Shown: piece after piece, positions 22,840-34,123 of the stretch | Layout of the letters: every line of letters begins with the position of its first letter | How positions within the stretch are numbered: position 1 is the stretch's first letter | Assembly: GCA_029582155.1 (NCBI GenBank) | Contig: CM055909.1 | Coordinates: 19,936,798-20,000,797, forward strand | Source of the DNA: Panopea generosa | Taxonomy: Eukaryota; Mollusca; Bivalvia; Adapedonta; Hiatellidae | DNA length: 64,000 nucleotides | Direction: 5' to 3' | Made by a program: the position numbers and the translations under genes | Notes under the pieces: generated by a model | Told to the model about the DNA's origin: nothing | The model's database searches: none | The model's input: the letters and a program-made list of their open reading frames with translations, nothing else

Positions 22840-24680
22840 TAGAACGACACAACATTTTGATGGTACAGGTACATGTTAGAATTAGAACAGTCAGTAAGTT
22901 TGCATCATACATTGTTAACTGTTGTCACATGTATGTATGTATAAATGATATCCAGAACTTCTACATCAATAATCTGAATTCATGCATTTTTTTTAAATAA
23001 TACAATGTATTAAAACAATGAACAAATTATTTTTTAAATGGAGTGTAATGCCATATTTAACACGAAACAGGTTCAATAATATATGAACCACCGTCCTTCC
23101 AAGAGGACATGTAACTCACGTAAACAAATTAATCACTTATCAAAACTAACATAATTAACAAAACCATACAAAACATTTCACTGTTAGTGAAAATATCACC
23201 CATCATACAAAGTACATAGAACAAACTGTTCCCAGGGTATGAAATGGCTGCACATCACCAGCAGAGTTTTATCATGTTTTCACAAGAAATAACATAAAGG
23301 TAGATTAATGCAACAATATAGAGACAAACAAGCGGCCCAAGAGGGGCTCTACTGGCAACAAATGGACAGATGATCATTTCAGGGGAATTTTTTTGTAAGT
23401 TCCTCTAAAATTGTGGGGTTGCTACTGTGCCCACTCAAAGAAGTTTTATTTGTGTTTAACATATGTAAAACAGTGACCCATGTGATGACCTTTGACCTCT
23501 ATCCTCTCGACTACTGCGCCTCTTTAATTTTAATTTGATTAATTATTAGTCTTAAGCAATATTTTCTCTCTTGTATAATATATAATCACTTAAATACATC
23601 AAAGTATTTATAATTTTGATACATTTTTAAAGAATAATATATAATAATTTATTGCAAGTGTCTAACAATAGTTTTTTAATCACGTTATATGGACCCCAAT
23701 GAGAATAAGTCCTCAGATTTCACTGGGCTTTTCAAGCATTTCATGTCACTTTAAGATTCATTTTTATTTCATTTTTAGCTTATTTTTTCAACATGTATGC
23801 TGAATACTACTACAATTTCATATTTCAGAGAGAAATATTTTTTAAAGTTTCGTTTTAAATGTGCTTTGATAAACCCTGTGGCAGGGGTATTTGTGGTCGA
23901 ATCGCGCTGGTTCAAGAACTTGTCCAAGATCTTGTGGTTATATAATTGCTGTGCAAATTTGGTTAAGATTTAATGAAAAATGGCGGTGCCTTGTGCCTAC
24001 AATATTTTCCCTATATAAATCTATGTAAAACAGTAACTCCTGTGGCAGCTCCAAATATGAACCCAGGGACCTATGCTCTACTAAATTACATATTACTTCA
24101 AACTGGAATAGCAGTCGCAGAGGAAACTTAGATTTTTGGAAATAATTTAAGGTACTATCATCATATTAAACAGAAATTAGTGTTGTTTTACCTAATTTAG
24201 GCCAGCTTTAAAAAAATGTTGGCTGCTGTGACCTAGTTTTTTATGTGGGGTAGGTAGGTAGCTATTTTTTTCTCCAGATTTTGATTTTGCAATTTTGCAA
24301 AGTCATTTTAAACAAAATTTGATAAAAATCTTTGAAATCAATAAAAAAAGTTTGGAGAGGTGCAATTTTGAGAGGGTAGGAGCACGACAAACATTTTTTT
24401 TAAAAACGGCCCGAGAGAGAGGATTTCTCTTACCATGCAGTACCAAGGTTGATGATAAATTTGTCTGTCCGACCCTTAAGCGCCATGCACCTTGTAATAT
24501 TTTGTATACCTCTGAGAAAAAGTAAATAGAAATCAACACACTAAGACAACTGTACACACAGTTGGAAGGGAAAAAGCAACAGACACAACAATAAACAAAA
24601 TGTTTTATATGCCTCTGTCCCCTTTATCCACTATGTTTTTGATATTATCATAATGCTAATCCTAATATTACAAGACTTAT
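22840..24680. other. Intron-like sequence with repeat fragments
   Basis: AT-rich. Two places share TATGTAAAACAGT words (about 23,465 and 24,026) and read like dispersed repeat relics. At 24,250-24,262 there is a TAGGTAGGTAGC run. ORFs on both strands at 24,295-24,557 overlap each other and show no motif. Confidence 0.4.
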
Positions 24681-24682
24681 AC

Positions 24683-24932
24683 CTGTATGATTCTGCCGAG
24701 CTCATCAAATGATGATTTACTCTAGCTGCAGTATGTCAGTGCCAGATTCTGCAGATTTGTTGACAGCTCTGCCTGGAACACTGGACCACCCCCGGGGCCA
24801 ACACTTTCTTCCAGTCTGTCCATACTGTATTCTGCCGCCTGAATCATAAAATTCTCCAATGCTGGCTGTATTGCTACGGTTGTTTAAGATATGGTCAGCT
24901 TTCTCCAACTGGCTGTTAATGGTGGATATTGC
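24683..24932 (-). pseudogene. Exon 5 of the coiled-coil gene, frameshifted and with a stop
   Basis: 250 nt between acceptor TATTTCAG and donor CAG/GTATAAG. It begins in phase 0 with AISTINSQLEKADHILNNR, then GEFYDSGG. Near 24,830 the frame changes by one base and the sensible reading continues EYSMDRLEESVGPGGGPVFQ, then ELSTNLQNLALTYCS. An in-frame TAG (24,722-24,724) follows, then SKSSFDELGRIIQ to the splice site. Without the extra base the exon would be 249 nt and in phase at both ends, which supports a real coding exon with a 1-bp insertion. TAG in place of CAG is a plausible C-to-T change. It could be an assembly error, but three lesions in one gene favour a pseudogene. Confidence 0.6.
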
Positions 24933-25004
24933 CTGAAATACACATGAAATATACATATACATGTATATTTTTAATTGGGTTTAAAACATTTTTCAATACA
25001 TTAC

Positions 25005-25190
25005 AAGTTATGCATCCCGGTGAAAGAAGACCTCAGAATAAATGAGTAAAATCACTAACTTTCCACTAGTAACTGGCAAACTTTCTCATATTTAATCTAT
25101 CGGTGGACTGAACTGAGCTTGAACCCTAAACCACAACATTGAGGTAAATGATTTTGAGCCAGCAACTTAGACAACCAGATGACAGACAGA
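25005..25190 (-). mobile_element. SINE family B copy, diverged
   Basis: Shares AGAAGACCTCAGAATAAAT, AGTAACTGGCAAACTTTCTC and GAGCTTGAACCCTAA with other family B copies, oriented with its tRNA-like head at the right. It lies in an intron of the coiled-coil gene. Confidence 0.65.
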
Positions 25191-25673
25191 TAATTCTACA
25201 ATTCTTTATAACAATTTAGACCAAGACTTCTAAAGCAGTGTACCGACTTCTATATCTGTTGTTGGACCAACATAAGCTAGCTACCAGTATAATTTATTAG
25301 CTTTTGAAAACAATATAACATTTCCAACAATTTGATACATTTCCTCTATATTAACTACACAACCGTAACAGTGTTTTATTTTCCAAAAGAAATGACACAA
25401 ACATGGGTAAAATTAATGTCACTTTCAAGGACTTTCACATGTTTAACAGATGCAACATTTCTTTGCACTTCTTATTATGCTACAGTGTATAAGGAACAGT
25501 TTGACCTGTGTCGTATGAAATAGAGATATTTGCAGACATGTATTTATAATTTGAGCAGCTTTGCAAATCCATACCAATATTTCTGCGTTAAAACATATTG
25601 TCTCCACAGATGCTGCAGGTTTCAGGGGGGTACAGATGTGCTGCATCTCAGACATTGTAATGTAGTGTCTCAC

Positions 25674-25752
25674 TTGTAGACTGTAGGCTGACATAGAAGT
25701 GTGCATATTCTATCATAAGGTTACATGCTATAAATGGGATGGGGAAATCCAC
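25674..25752 (-). CDS. Possible extra exon of the coiled-coil locus
   Basis: 79 nt, open, between acceptor TTTTGTAG and donor ACAA/GTGAGA. It reads VDFPIPFIACNLMIEYAHFY then VSLQST. The peptide looks genuine, but its end phase (1) does not match the next exon at 24,932 (phase 0), so either an exon is missing or this belongs elsewhere. Family not recognised. Confidence 0.3.
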
Positions 25753-25894
25753 CTACAAAACAAAGATTGGAACATTATAATTATTTATGTAATCATTATA
25801 TTTGAAATAATAATATTTCACAATTTGAAACAATAATTTGTGTATCTGTTAAAAGATTTTTTAGTTTGCATAGAGAAAGCTCAATGCTTATATG

Positions 25895-26010
25895 AGCCAC
25901 TCTCTGGTGCGTTTCCTGGGTAGAACCAATATAAAGTGTTGTTTTTTGAGAGGCAACCTCTGGTGTGAGTGTCCAACACTTTAACCACTACACTACCGTC
26001 CTGTTTATAT
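25895..26010 (-). mobile_element. SINE family D copy
   Basis: On the minus strand the head reads GTAGTGTAGTGGTTAAAGTG (A-box-like) followed by the CAGAGGTTGCC region. The body word GGTAGAACCAATATAAAGTG is shared with 28,412-28,528. Confidence 0.5.
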
Positions 26011-26321
26011 CATGAGTTGACCTTCATATTTTGAATGATGTTTTAATTTATTTCCAAGATGTCAGACTCATGAATACGAATCTGAGTAGAACTTCCACAA
26101 CTTGCAACTTTTTATCAGAAGTTTTCAAACCAAGGTCGGTTGGCACCCACAGCCTCAGCAGTGAAATGTTTGTGATCATAAGATAGTGAGAACCTCATCT
26201 TATTCTGTTATCTGTGTTTCAAATCAATGAAGTACTTGTGATTACAAAATTTGTATAAGTGATCTTGGGATGACCACTCGGCGACAAAGGGCTCAATTGG
26301 TGTCATGAAAGCACTGTTCGA

Positions 26322-26592
26322 TTATTTAGCATCATTTCATGCCATCGATGACCCACAGACAATCAGTTAACCAAGTTTTTCCTGGGAATCTGGAAAGATA
26401 ACCAGTGCCCAAGTACATACATTTCCGCAAGTAACTGATAACTTTCCCACTTGAATCAGCAGTGAGAGACAAACGACGAGACGCAATGTTGTATATTTCA
26501 ATCATCAAGGACACTGTGACTGGGCAGGAATTCAAACTCACCACCCCTAGATTGATAGTCAGATGTGCTACCAACTAAGCTTACCAGGACCG
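26322..26592 (-). mobile_element. SINE family C, full-length copy
   Basis: The tRNA-like head lies at 26,522-26,592 on the minus strand: CTTAGTTGGTAGCACATCTG (A box) and GAGTTTGAATTCC (B box). The body contains CTGCTGATTCAAGTGGG and TTACTTGCGG. The tail ends GATGGCATGAAATGATGC. It defines the family used to interpret 17,322-17,790. The palindrome array starts immediately at its 5' end. Confidence 0.7.
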
Positions 26593-26599
26593 GTGTCAT

Positions 26600-27790
26600 A
26601 TTATATTTTCACCCGCATAAAAATTCACCCGTGGGTGAAAATATATAATTTTCACCCACGGGTGAAAATATTATAGAATTTTACTATAATATATTCACCC
26701 CCCCTATAATATTTTCACACCCCTAAACCCCCAAATATTATTTTTTCAAAGTTGATCACCACTACTTATTATGATAAAAAAGCATCAAACTTGAATGTTA
26801 AAATGCATTTTGAAGAAAAGAGAGGCGGGTGAAAATATTATAGAATTTTGCTATAATATTTTCACCCCACCTCCCCAGCCCCCTTTTAAAAATACTCTTT
26901 TATCCCAAGTTGATTATCTACACTATAATGACTATACTTGAACAAACAAAAGTAATCATATTGAGATAGAAACGAAAGGTATTTTGTAAGAAAAGAGGGG
27001 CGGGTGAAAATATTATAGCCATTATATTTTCACACCCACCACCCCGCCCCCAATTTTCACATTTTAAATATTATAATTTGATTCTCTTCACTTTAATGAC
27101 AATCTATCCTCCAACAAGTACAAATTATCTACTTCAGATAGTCATCTAACATTTCTTTCAAGAAATAATGAGGCGGGTGAAAATATTATTGCCATTATAC
27201 TTTCACCCTTCCCGGAAAACAAAAATCTTTTATCCAAAGTTTCATTATTTTACATGATAGTTTGATTATCTTCACTTTAATGACAAACTATACTGGAACA
27301 AACAAAAGCAATCTAATTGAGATAGTAATTAAACGTATTTTGTAAGAATAGAGGGGCGGGTGAAAATATTATAGCCATTATATTTTCACCCCCCCCCCAC
27401 CCCCAACACAATTTTCACATTTTAAAAATTATAATTTGATTCTCTTCACTTTAATAACAATCTATCCTCCAACAAGCACAAATTATCTACTTCAGATAGT
27501 CATCTAATGTTTCTTTCAAGAAATAATGAGGCGGGTGAAAATATTATTGCCATTATACTTTCACCCTCCCCCCACAAAAAATCTTTTATCCACCCGCCCC
27601 TCTTTCCTCATCAGATAAATCATTTGAATAAAGCAAATATATTTTTTTGTCTGATAAAGCATATAAGTCATATTATTGAATGTTATCATTTAAAACTGAA
27701 GTTGGGGAAAAATGGGACGAGTGGGAGGGGGTGAAAATATAATGGCCATAATATTTTCACCCCCCTCTGTTATTTATTTTTTAAGTTTGC
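26600..27790. repeat. Array of GGGTGAAAAT...ATTTTCACCC palindromes, ~175-bp period
   Basis: Seven palindromic cores, each GGGTGAAAATAT, a short centre (TATAGCCATT or similar), then ATATTTTCACCC, lie near 26,645, 26,827, 27,003, 27,175, 27,359, 27,533 and 27,729. Spacers also repeat: a TCTTCACTTTAATGACAA / TCCTCCAACAAG part alternates in a two-unit pattern, so 27,003-27,175 resembles 27,359-27,533 at an offset of about 356-358 bp. The left end has tighter palindromes such as TTCACCCGTGGGTGAA. C-rich runs follow most cores. No ORF. Whether this is a satellite or the inside of a mobile element is unknown. Confidence 0.85.
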
Positions 27791-27846
27791 TTCATCATAA
27801 ATGCAAGTTTTATGCTTTCTATATCATAATAAGTAGAATTGAAGGT

Positions 27847-27865
27847 GGGGGGGGGGGGGGGGGGG
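27847..27865 (+). repeat. Poly-G run (19 G)
   Basis: An uninterrupted run of 19 G, just right of the palindrome array. Able in principle to form a G-quadruplex; length is also prone to sequencing error. Confidence 0.9.
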
Positions 27866-28090
27866 ACAGTGCTACTCCTTACCCCTCTAAGGTTCACAAG
27901 TTTCTTTAAAGCTATAAAACATTGCAAACTGTTAAAATTAAAAGGCCATGGATGCAAGTTAAGTATACTAATACACAATAATGTTCAGAAGCATTCGACC
28001 TAGTAGGGAGCATTGGGTCATGACCCCTTACACTCCACCACAAGCATAACTATGCTGTCTTTGAGCACGACACTTTATCAGCATATGCTT

Positions 28091-28300
28091 AAGTTTAAAC
28101 TTATTTATTTTACTTTGATTGTGAAACAAGTTCTTACAACTTAGGCAAATCACGCTCGAAGACTTACTGGTTAGAACCAGCACTAAGCATATGCAGAAAA
28201 ATGTCTTGCTCAAGGACACTACACATAGCCATGGGGGAGGATCGACCCACGACCCTCCGATCATAAGTTTGGTGCTCTACCACTGGACCACCTGCTCCAC
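28091..28300 (-). mobile_element. SINE family A, full-length copy
   Basis: On the minus strand the head is GTGGAGCAGGTGGTCCAGTGG (A-box region) and CGTGGGTCGATCCTCC (B-box region). The body is GTGTCCTTGAGCAAGACA and TTGTAAGAACTTGTTTCACA, and the tail is AAATAAGTTTAAACTT. It matches 54,937-55,150 along its whole length. A fragment of the same body in plus orientation abuts it at 28,302-28,385. Confidence 0.85.
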
Positions 28301-28411
28301 TTAGTATTGGTTCTACCCAAGAAGGCACTGAGCGGGATTTAGTTAATACTATTTTTTTTTTTGATTGCAAAGTAAGTTAGAGCTTATCATATAAGTTCTC
28401 AAGTCCAATTC

Positions 28412-28528
28412 CTTGAGTAGAACCAATATCAAGTGTTGGTCTTCCGAGAAAAGTCACCATCAGGTCAAACCTGTGACCTCAGACATAAGTAGCAAACACT
28501 CTTATCCACTGCCTTCTCCACGTGACTT
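28412..28528 (-). mobile_element. SINE family D copy
   Basis: Shares GAGTAGAACCAATATCAAGTG with 25,895-26,010 and ends at the right in a tRNA-like head (GTGGATAAGAGTGTTTGC on the minus strand). Confidence 0.5.
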
Positions 28529-28564
28529 GCTATATGAAGGTTGTATTAAAGAACTTGTTTCACA

Positions 28565-28885
28565 ATCTATGCATTTTTTGTAAAACAAGAGTTGTCAGAA
28601 GACAACAAAGCTCGCCCCTGGGTGTCTAAGTCCAAAAAGGGCCATAACTGTGCCAAAATGCAATCCAGAGTTATGGTTCTTGTCTGTGTGTGTTCCATTG
28701 ATGATGGTGAACACACATGCGAAGTTTCATTCACATCCAATGAGTGGTTGCATAGATATCTTAAAATTAAACGCAAAATTTTAACTTGGGTGTCTACGGA
28801 CTCCGCCGCCGCCGCCAACGTTGCCGGGGTCATGGCAATAGCTCTCCTTGGACTTCGTCCCGGCGAGCTAATAATTAAGATTAAA
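28565..28885 (+). repeat. Dispersed non-coding repeat with CCG-rich end
   Basis: Begins AAGAGTTGTCAGAAGACAAC and ends CGCCGCCGCCAACG, then GACTTCGTCCCGGCGAGCTA. The stretch GAGTGGTTGCATAGATATC followed by ACGCAAAATTTTAAC parallels the end of the tandem repeat at 51,490-52,505 (GGTTACGGAGATATTAGC, then ACGCAAAACTTTAACC, then GCCGACGCCCGGG). The two regions therefore belong to one repeat superfamily. A 106-aa plus ORF and a 147-aa minus ORF overlap here and are not credible genes. Confidence 0.6.
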
Positions 28886-29357
28886 ATATTATGTATAGTT
28901 TTGGCTAAATGACCCCTTAGATGAAAAGAGTTCTGCAGACAAGGTTTTATGACAGATGGACGGACAGAAGGAAAGCACAAAAACAATGTCTCCCAGAGAG
29001 GGGGAGACACGCTTTTATACCAATTTGTTTTACAGATAATGTCACTACCTCCGACTGATCTGTGTACCTAGACACCTCACTTACCAATTTTAGGGTGGTA
29101 AGAAGGCATGGACTATTTGTATAGGAAATATGCATTTAAAATGACTCTTTATTTCTCATTTCCTGAAAATAAATATTGATTTACTTCAAGTATATATATA
29201 TTGAATAAATATATATTTCTAAATACTACATAGTTTGTGTTTGAATGCTGTTTCTGAGAAGAAGTACTTCAATGTGGTATTCATGATAATGTTACGGGGA
29301 AAAGTTTGATAAAAATAGTTCTAATGACAACAAATCCCATAATTTACGGTGCATGAG

Positions 29358-29780
29358 TATAATAAACCCACAACATATTTTTAAATTAACCTAGTGTAAT
29401 ATAACTTCCGATTCATCGCTGTGTGTTTTTCTCGGCTCTCATACATAAATTAAAGTACTTTCTGACTTGCTTGAATATATAAATGGCGTTGATTTGTCAT
29501 GGTTAAATGACATTATTTTGAGACATTTCAGCATATTGATTTTTTCTTGAGGTGATATGTTAAATAAATGGTTAATGTAATTTTTTCCTAAGTTATGTGA
29601 TAAAATGAATCTTATATTCATGCTCATTTGAATTTATCAAACTCGTTGGGAAATATGATATAATGCTCGACAGAGCCTTGTATTTATTTTACTTGAGTGC
29701 TTATTTATCACTGAATTTATTAATAATTTATTTAATAAATTCTATGGTAAATAAGCACTCAAGTAAGAACCTCTATGTCT
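29358..29780 (+). repeat. Dispersed ~425-bp repeat R1, copy 1
   Basis: Matches 35,455-35,882 in the same orientation: AATAAACCCA at the start, then GCTTGAATATATAAATGGC and CATGGTTAAATGACATTATT, then GATAAAATGAATCTTA, and AATAAGCACTCAAGTAAGA at the end. The last 74 bp (29,691-29,764) form an imperfect hairpin, with ACTTGAGTGCTTATTTAT facing its complement. No coding capacity. Confidence 0.75.
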
Positions 29781-29828
29781 TATATACATACCATATTGTT
29801 CTCTCAGTGAATATTATTCATCTCCAAC

Positions 29829-29902
29829 CTCTGTTTAAAGTTGTCCTTTAATCTCTCCTTCTCACTCTGTTCCTGTCGAATCTTCATGTTCTTGTCATGC
29901 AA
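29829..29902 (-). CDS. Exon 3 of the coiled-coil gene
   Basis: 74 nt between acceptor ATTTTCAG and donor CAGAG/GTTGG. It reads LHDKNMKIRQEQSEKERLKD then NFKQR, a charged heptad-compatible helix. It enters in phase 0, as required by the exon at 34,124-34,329, and leaves in phase 2. The donor is weak (GTTGGA). It is intact in itself, but the gene is broken elsewhere. Confidence 0.55.
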
Positions 29903-29930
29903 CTGAAAATAAACATGTACAGTGTTTTGA

Positions 29931-30188
29931 ATTTATTTATTTTACATCAATTGTAAAACTAGTTCCTGCAACTTAAGACGAATCACGCTCGAAGTCTTCC
30001 TGCATACAATGTCCCTTGTATGCTGCAGTGTGTATATATTTGGCAATAAAATATGTTTAAACTGAACTAACCAGTACAAAGCATAAGTGGATCAAGGGTC
30101 GTGCTCAAGGACACTACAACTAGCTGTAGCGAAGGATCAAACCCATGACCCCCGAGCATTGGTCCAATGATCTACCACTAGACTGCAC
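29931..30188 (-). mobile_element. SINE family A copy with a ~65-bp insertion
   Basis: Minus-strand copy: tail ATTTATTTATTTTACATC, body AATCACGCTCGAAGTCTTCC and CGTGCTCAAGGACACTAC, head CATTGGTCCAATGATCTACC. Between the GTCTTCC and AACCAGTACAAAGC parts about 65 bp of foreign sequence (around 30,003-30,070) interrupts the body. Confidence 0.7.
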
Positions 30189-30235
30189 AAATATATATAG
30201 ATACCGTCAGCTCAAAAAATACTTCAAACTACTTA

Positions 30236-30345
30236 TTTTTTACATGTTTTTTTAATGGGGTTTAACAACATTTTTAACTCGAACCTACGACCTTAGCGGT
30301 GAGAAGCAAGAGACAGTGCCTTAAACCAATTGGCAGCAGATGACC
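30236..30345 (-). mobile_element. SINE family B, internally deleted copy
   Basis: Retains the right-hand tRNA-like part (AACTCGAACCTACGACCTTA, GCGGTGAGAAGCAAG) and a short tail (GGGGTTTAACAACATTTT); the centre is missing. Confidence 0.6.
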
Positions 30346-30349
30346 CGTT

Positions 30350-32040
30350 TACAATAACAAAGTGTAAATGAATGTTTTATTAAGGTAAATGAACCTTTTT
30401 ATAGACATATTTATATTATTCATAAAATTTTATATAAAAATACGTAAATCAGTTTAATGATCATTAAAGTCGACTTGATGTTCATGTGGCAGTCTGAAAT
30501 GATCCGATGTTTTCATCAACATACATGTAAACTCTTCCCCCATTGTGCGGGAGTTGTCCAGATTGAAAGCGAAAACTTGTTTGTCCAGTTAGTTACATGA
30601 TCTATTGCAATCACAAATCTCTATGTATCCGTGCATTTCTTTTGCAATTTATAACAGATCTACTCTTCTTCTTTTGAAAAGTCAAACTCCCTCATTGCTT
30701 GGAGAAAAGGTTCACATACAGTTTTTGAAAAATAAATATAGTCCGAGAACCCAGTCTATGACATTTTAACCGAATTGCAAAAGTTTTCCAAAACATACAG
30801 TCCTGACTATTTCTATGACTTTATATAAATATGGAACAATCTGAGGAAGATATTGTGAGAAATTTATGTAGTTTCTTTGCTGAAACTGAAAAAAATAATA
30901 ATTTATATAAATGATAAAAATATAGAAAATAAAATGTTAGGCCTTAAAAAAAATTGTTTGTTTCTGGTATCCTGACCGACCTTAAAAATATTGTGTACTG
31001 CGTGATAATATGAGGTTGAGCCAGTGTACAGGAAAATATGTTGGCTAACATTATCAAACGTTTAACCAAACTGAACGCAGCCCTGAGTTTTTCCTGCATC
31101 TGACGCACATTTTCAAGCGTGGACTCTTATTTTAAATTCCATTGCGTCAAGGACAAGTTTCCGCAAAAAAGCAATGTTGTTCATTCCTTTTACAATCCAA
31201 AGCAACAGAATTCCTAATTAGAAACCAAATAAAATATTTGGAGATATATACATTCACTTTTATTGCAACAATTCTATCAAAATCGAGATGTTTTTGTTAT
31301 TTTCCACCAAACATTTCCCCTACTTAGGACCGCATGTAACAGATCATATGCACTACCATTTGTTTACTATTACACCGTTGTTGATCACGTGACAAGAGTT
31401 GAGAAAATCCGAAAGTCATTGAAATTTATGAAATAAAATGTGTTTTAATGCAATTATGCTAGTATTTTTCGTATTTTGTTGTCTATATCGTAAATTTTCT
31501 TACAATACCAATCGTTTGCATCATAAGCATCAGTGATTTGTATTGCAAATGAACAGTCTACTGTTGTACGTAATGTCATCAGTATTCGCGATTTAGAAGC
31601 CTTGTAAATAAGCCAGGGCCTAGATTTATCAACAATTTGAGTCTGAGAATTGGACTCCGGTTCAAATCTTACATTTTTGTAAAATGCTGTAAACATACAA
31701 TTATAGATAAGAAATGTGATTATGTAACATTTTCTGTTAAATTATCGTTAAAACTGCTTGGTTTTGCAAATAAATATAGCAAATTGCTTCTTAAATAGAT
31801 GTTATTTGAATCTGAAATTTTTGACAATTTGAGTCTGAGCTGAATCTCAAAACTCATTCCCGAAAGTGCAAGCAAGAGTCCTTCTGGGTTGTGCTTTTAC
31901 AGCTCACAGCTGTCTTCATGAATAAAAGGTACAATAAAAAATATCCTTATCAACCACATCAGATCAGCATGATGCCTTATAGTTTGCGACCCTTAAAATA
32001 GTATTGTAGGGGTCCTTAACCCACAAATGAAAAATCCTAG
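30350..32040. other. No gene recognised
   Basis: AT-rich intron-like DNA. The words CAATTTGAGTCTGAGAATTG (31,633) and CAATTTGAGTCTGAGCTGAA (31,826) recur about 193 bp apart. The minus ORF at 31,454-31,696 overlaps this repeat and has no motif. Confidence 0.4.
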
Positions 32041-32044
32041 GGAA

Positions 32045-32277
32045 AACCCTGGTCTGTCCCAGAACCTGATCCTGGTCTGTCCTAGAACCTAATCCTGGTC
32101 TGTCCCAGAACCTAATCCTGGTCTGTCCCAGAACCTGATCTTGGTCTGTCCCAGAACCTGATCCTGGTCTGTCCCAGAACCTGATCCTGGTCTGTCCCAG
32201 AACCTGATCCTGGTCTGTCCTAGAACCTAATCCTGGTCTGTCCAAGAACCTGATCCTGGTCTGTCCTAGAACCTGAT
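32045..32277. repeat. 23-bp minisatellite, about 10 copies
   Basis: Unit GGTCTGTCCCAGAACCTGAT plus CCT, head to tail, with CCC/CCT and CTG/CTA variants. The 93-aa minus-strand ORF across it has a 23-residue period that simply reflects three frames of the 23-bp unit. Confidence 0.95.
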
Positions 32278-32700
32278 ATCTTCAGAATCAGGTCAATCAG
32301 CCTCAATTAAACACAAAGTCAGTAAGGTGGCTGGATGGTTGTCTATTATTAAGTGCAGAAATGTGTTTTTTTTACAATTTTGTTTGGTTGTTTTTATCTA
32401 AATTTACATTCATAAACATTAAAAGCACATAGACAACATACAAAACATGTTAAAAATACAAAGCATCAAGTTTAAAAAAAAAAAAATCCCTACCTACCTA
32501 CCTACCTACCCTATATTTTTTGGCCATCAAATCTGAAACAAACAATTTTTTTCAGACCTAATGTAAATTTTAGGTCTTCTGTTCTTCACGGAATAAAGGA
32601 AGAAATTTGGATTGTGAAATTTTGGAATGTCTAGAGTCCTAAAAGGGTTTTTGGCACAGACTGCATGTATGCGTTAATATTTTGCTTTCCTTTTTGTATA

Positions 32701-33798
32701 CAGTCTAACCTGTCCTTGCGGCCACCTCTTATAAGCAGTCACCTGTGTTAAGCGGCCACTTCAAAATCCCCCGTGTAAATTGCCTATATAAAGTACATGT
32801 ATTAAACGGTCACCACTTTAACGTGACCAGCGGCCAAACCATTTATCCCAAACAATGCCCATAAGCGGTCAGCGGCCAGGTGTAGCAGTCAGATGTAGCG
32901 CCCGACTCTTAGCACCTTAGCGGTCACACCTTTTGGCTGGCTGCTATTCCGATCATATTGTATAATCCCGCAATCAATTAACGCTTCTACTTCTACACAT
33001 CACTTTACCCATAGTGAGAATAAGTATATACGGTCTAATAAGCAAATAAAATAGCAAGATTAATTATGTTACCTAGACTGGGTACATGATTGTTTAAGCG
33101 CGTGTATTTACAACAGTTTTATTTAGATTTATGTCGCGTGTAAACACATTGGAAGCAAATTTCACTGTGGTGTTTATGCACAATTATCGAACTGGGTAAG
33201 ATCAAAAAGATAATTACAATTGGTCTTGTTAAAATTTTAATTGAATTAAATTTCATCAGCTATGAAAGCGGGTGCGAATGCAATGGAAAAACGTTTTCAT
33301 ATCATAATACAATTGACTCGATGCATATCGTACACAATATCTGCTGCGAAAAGAAAGTGTTGACTTTGGATGAATTAAACGTCTGAATTTTCGAAAAAAA
33401 GGTGTCGATAATACACAGAATCAGAATGTGTCCTAACGTAACAACGAGATAATGGAAGAATACGAGCTGCACTGCGAAATGAAAAATTCATACGGAAATT
33501 GAAACATAATGATTTTTAATTTTATAACATAAATTATTTATTCATTTAAATGAACTTCTATATATAATATAGTGTCAGTTCAAATATTTTCTTCCTGCGG
33601 AATTTTTCTCATTTACCCCCAGTACAACTTACAGGCATGGTACATGTACCATCATGTGATCACTTTTTATCTGTCTCAATAAACATCATGACTTCAGCTT
33701 TCTATGTAAAAATATGGACCCTCTATTAAACAGCCACCTGTGTTAAGCAGCCAGTTTGGCCATTTCCCTTGGGTGGCTGCTTAATACAGGTTAGACTG
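32701..33798. mobile_element. 1,098-bp TA-flanked inverted-repeat element (Tc1/mariner-like MITE)
   Basis: The left end CAGTCTAACCTG, followed by a GCGGCCACC word, is mirrored at the right end (GGGTGGCTGCTTAATACAGG, then TTAGACTG). TA lies immediately outside both ends (32,699-32,700 and 33,799-33,800). The left 250 bp hold many copies of (A/G)(C/A)GG(C/T)CAC-type words (TTAAGCGGCCACTT, TTAAACGGTCACC, TTAGCGGTCACACC), and the right end has more. CAGT termini and a TA duplication fit Tc1/mariner. There is no transposase ORF, so it is non-autonomous. It lies between exons 3 and 2 of the coiled-coil gene. Confidence 0.8.
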
Positions 33799-34123
33799 TA
33801 CATGTACAAAGTAAAAAGTACCAGTCAGCTTCGAGGTAACAGAATTTCAGTACCTGTTTAAAAAGATGCCTTGCTAACATTTGTTCCTTAGGCTATTATA
33901 AATTAATTACTAGATTATCATCCAAATTTTTCTTAAAAGTGGGTAAAGGGGAGGATTTTCTTTTCCTTTTTATTTTTTTGTTGTTTCAATGAAAATAAAA
34001 AGGGTCGGAGAGGCATGAAAATTAGGGGGCGGGCGGGGATGATAATCTAGCAATTAATTTATTATGGCCTAAAGGAATTTCAGCACTTGTTTTAAAGATC
34101 CCATGCTAACTTTTGTTCCTTAC

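Noticed and set aside
24295..24557. Opposed 76- and 84-codon ORFs
   Set aside because: Mutually overlapping, no splice signals, low-complexity ends; probably a dispersed repeat.
28567..29010. 147-codon minus ORF and opposing 106-codon ORF
   Set aside because: They overlap on opposite strands within a dispersed repeat; no motif.
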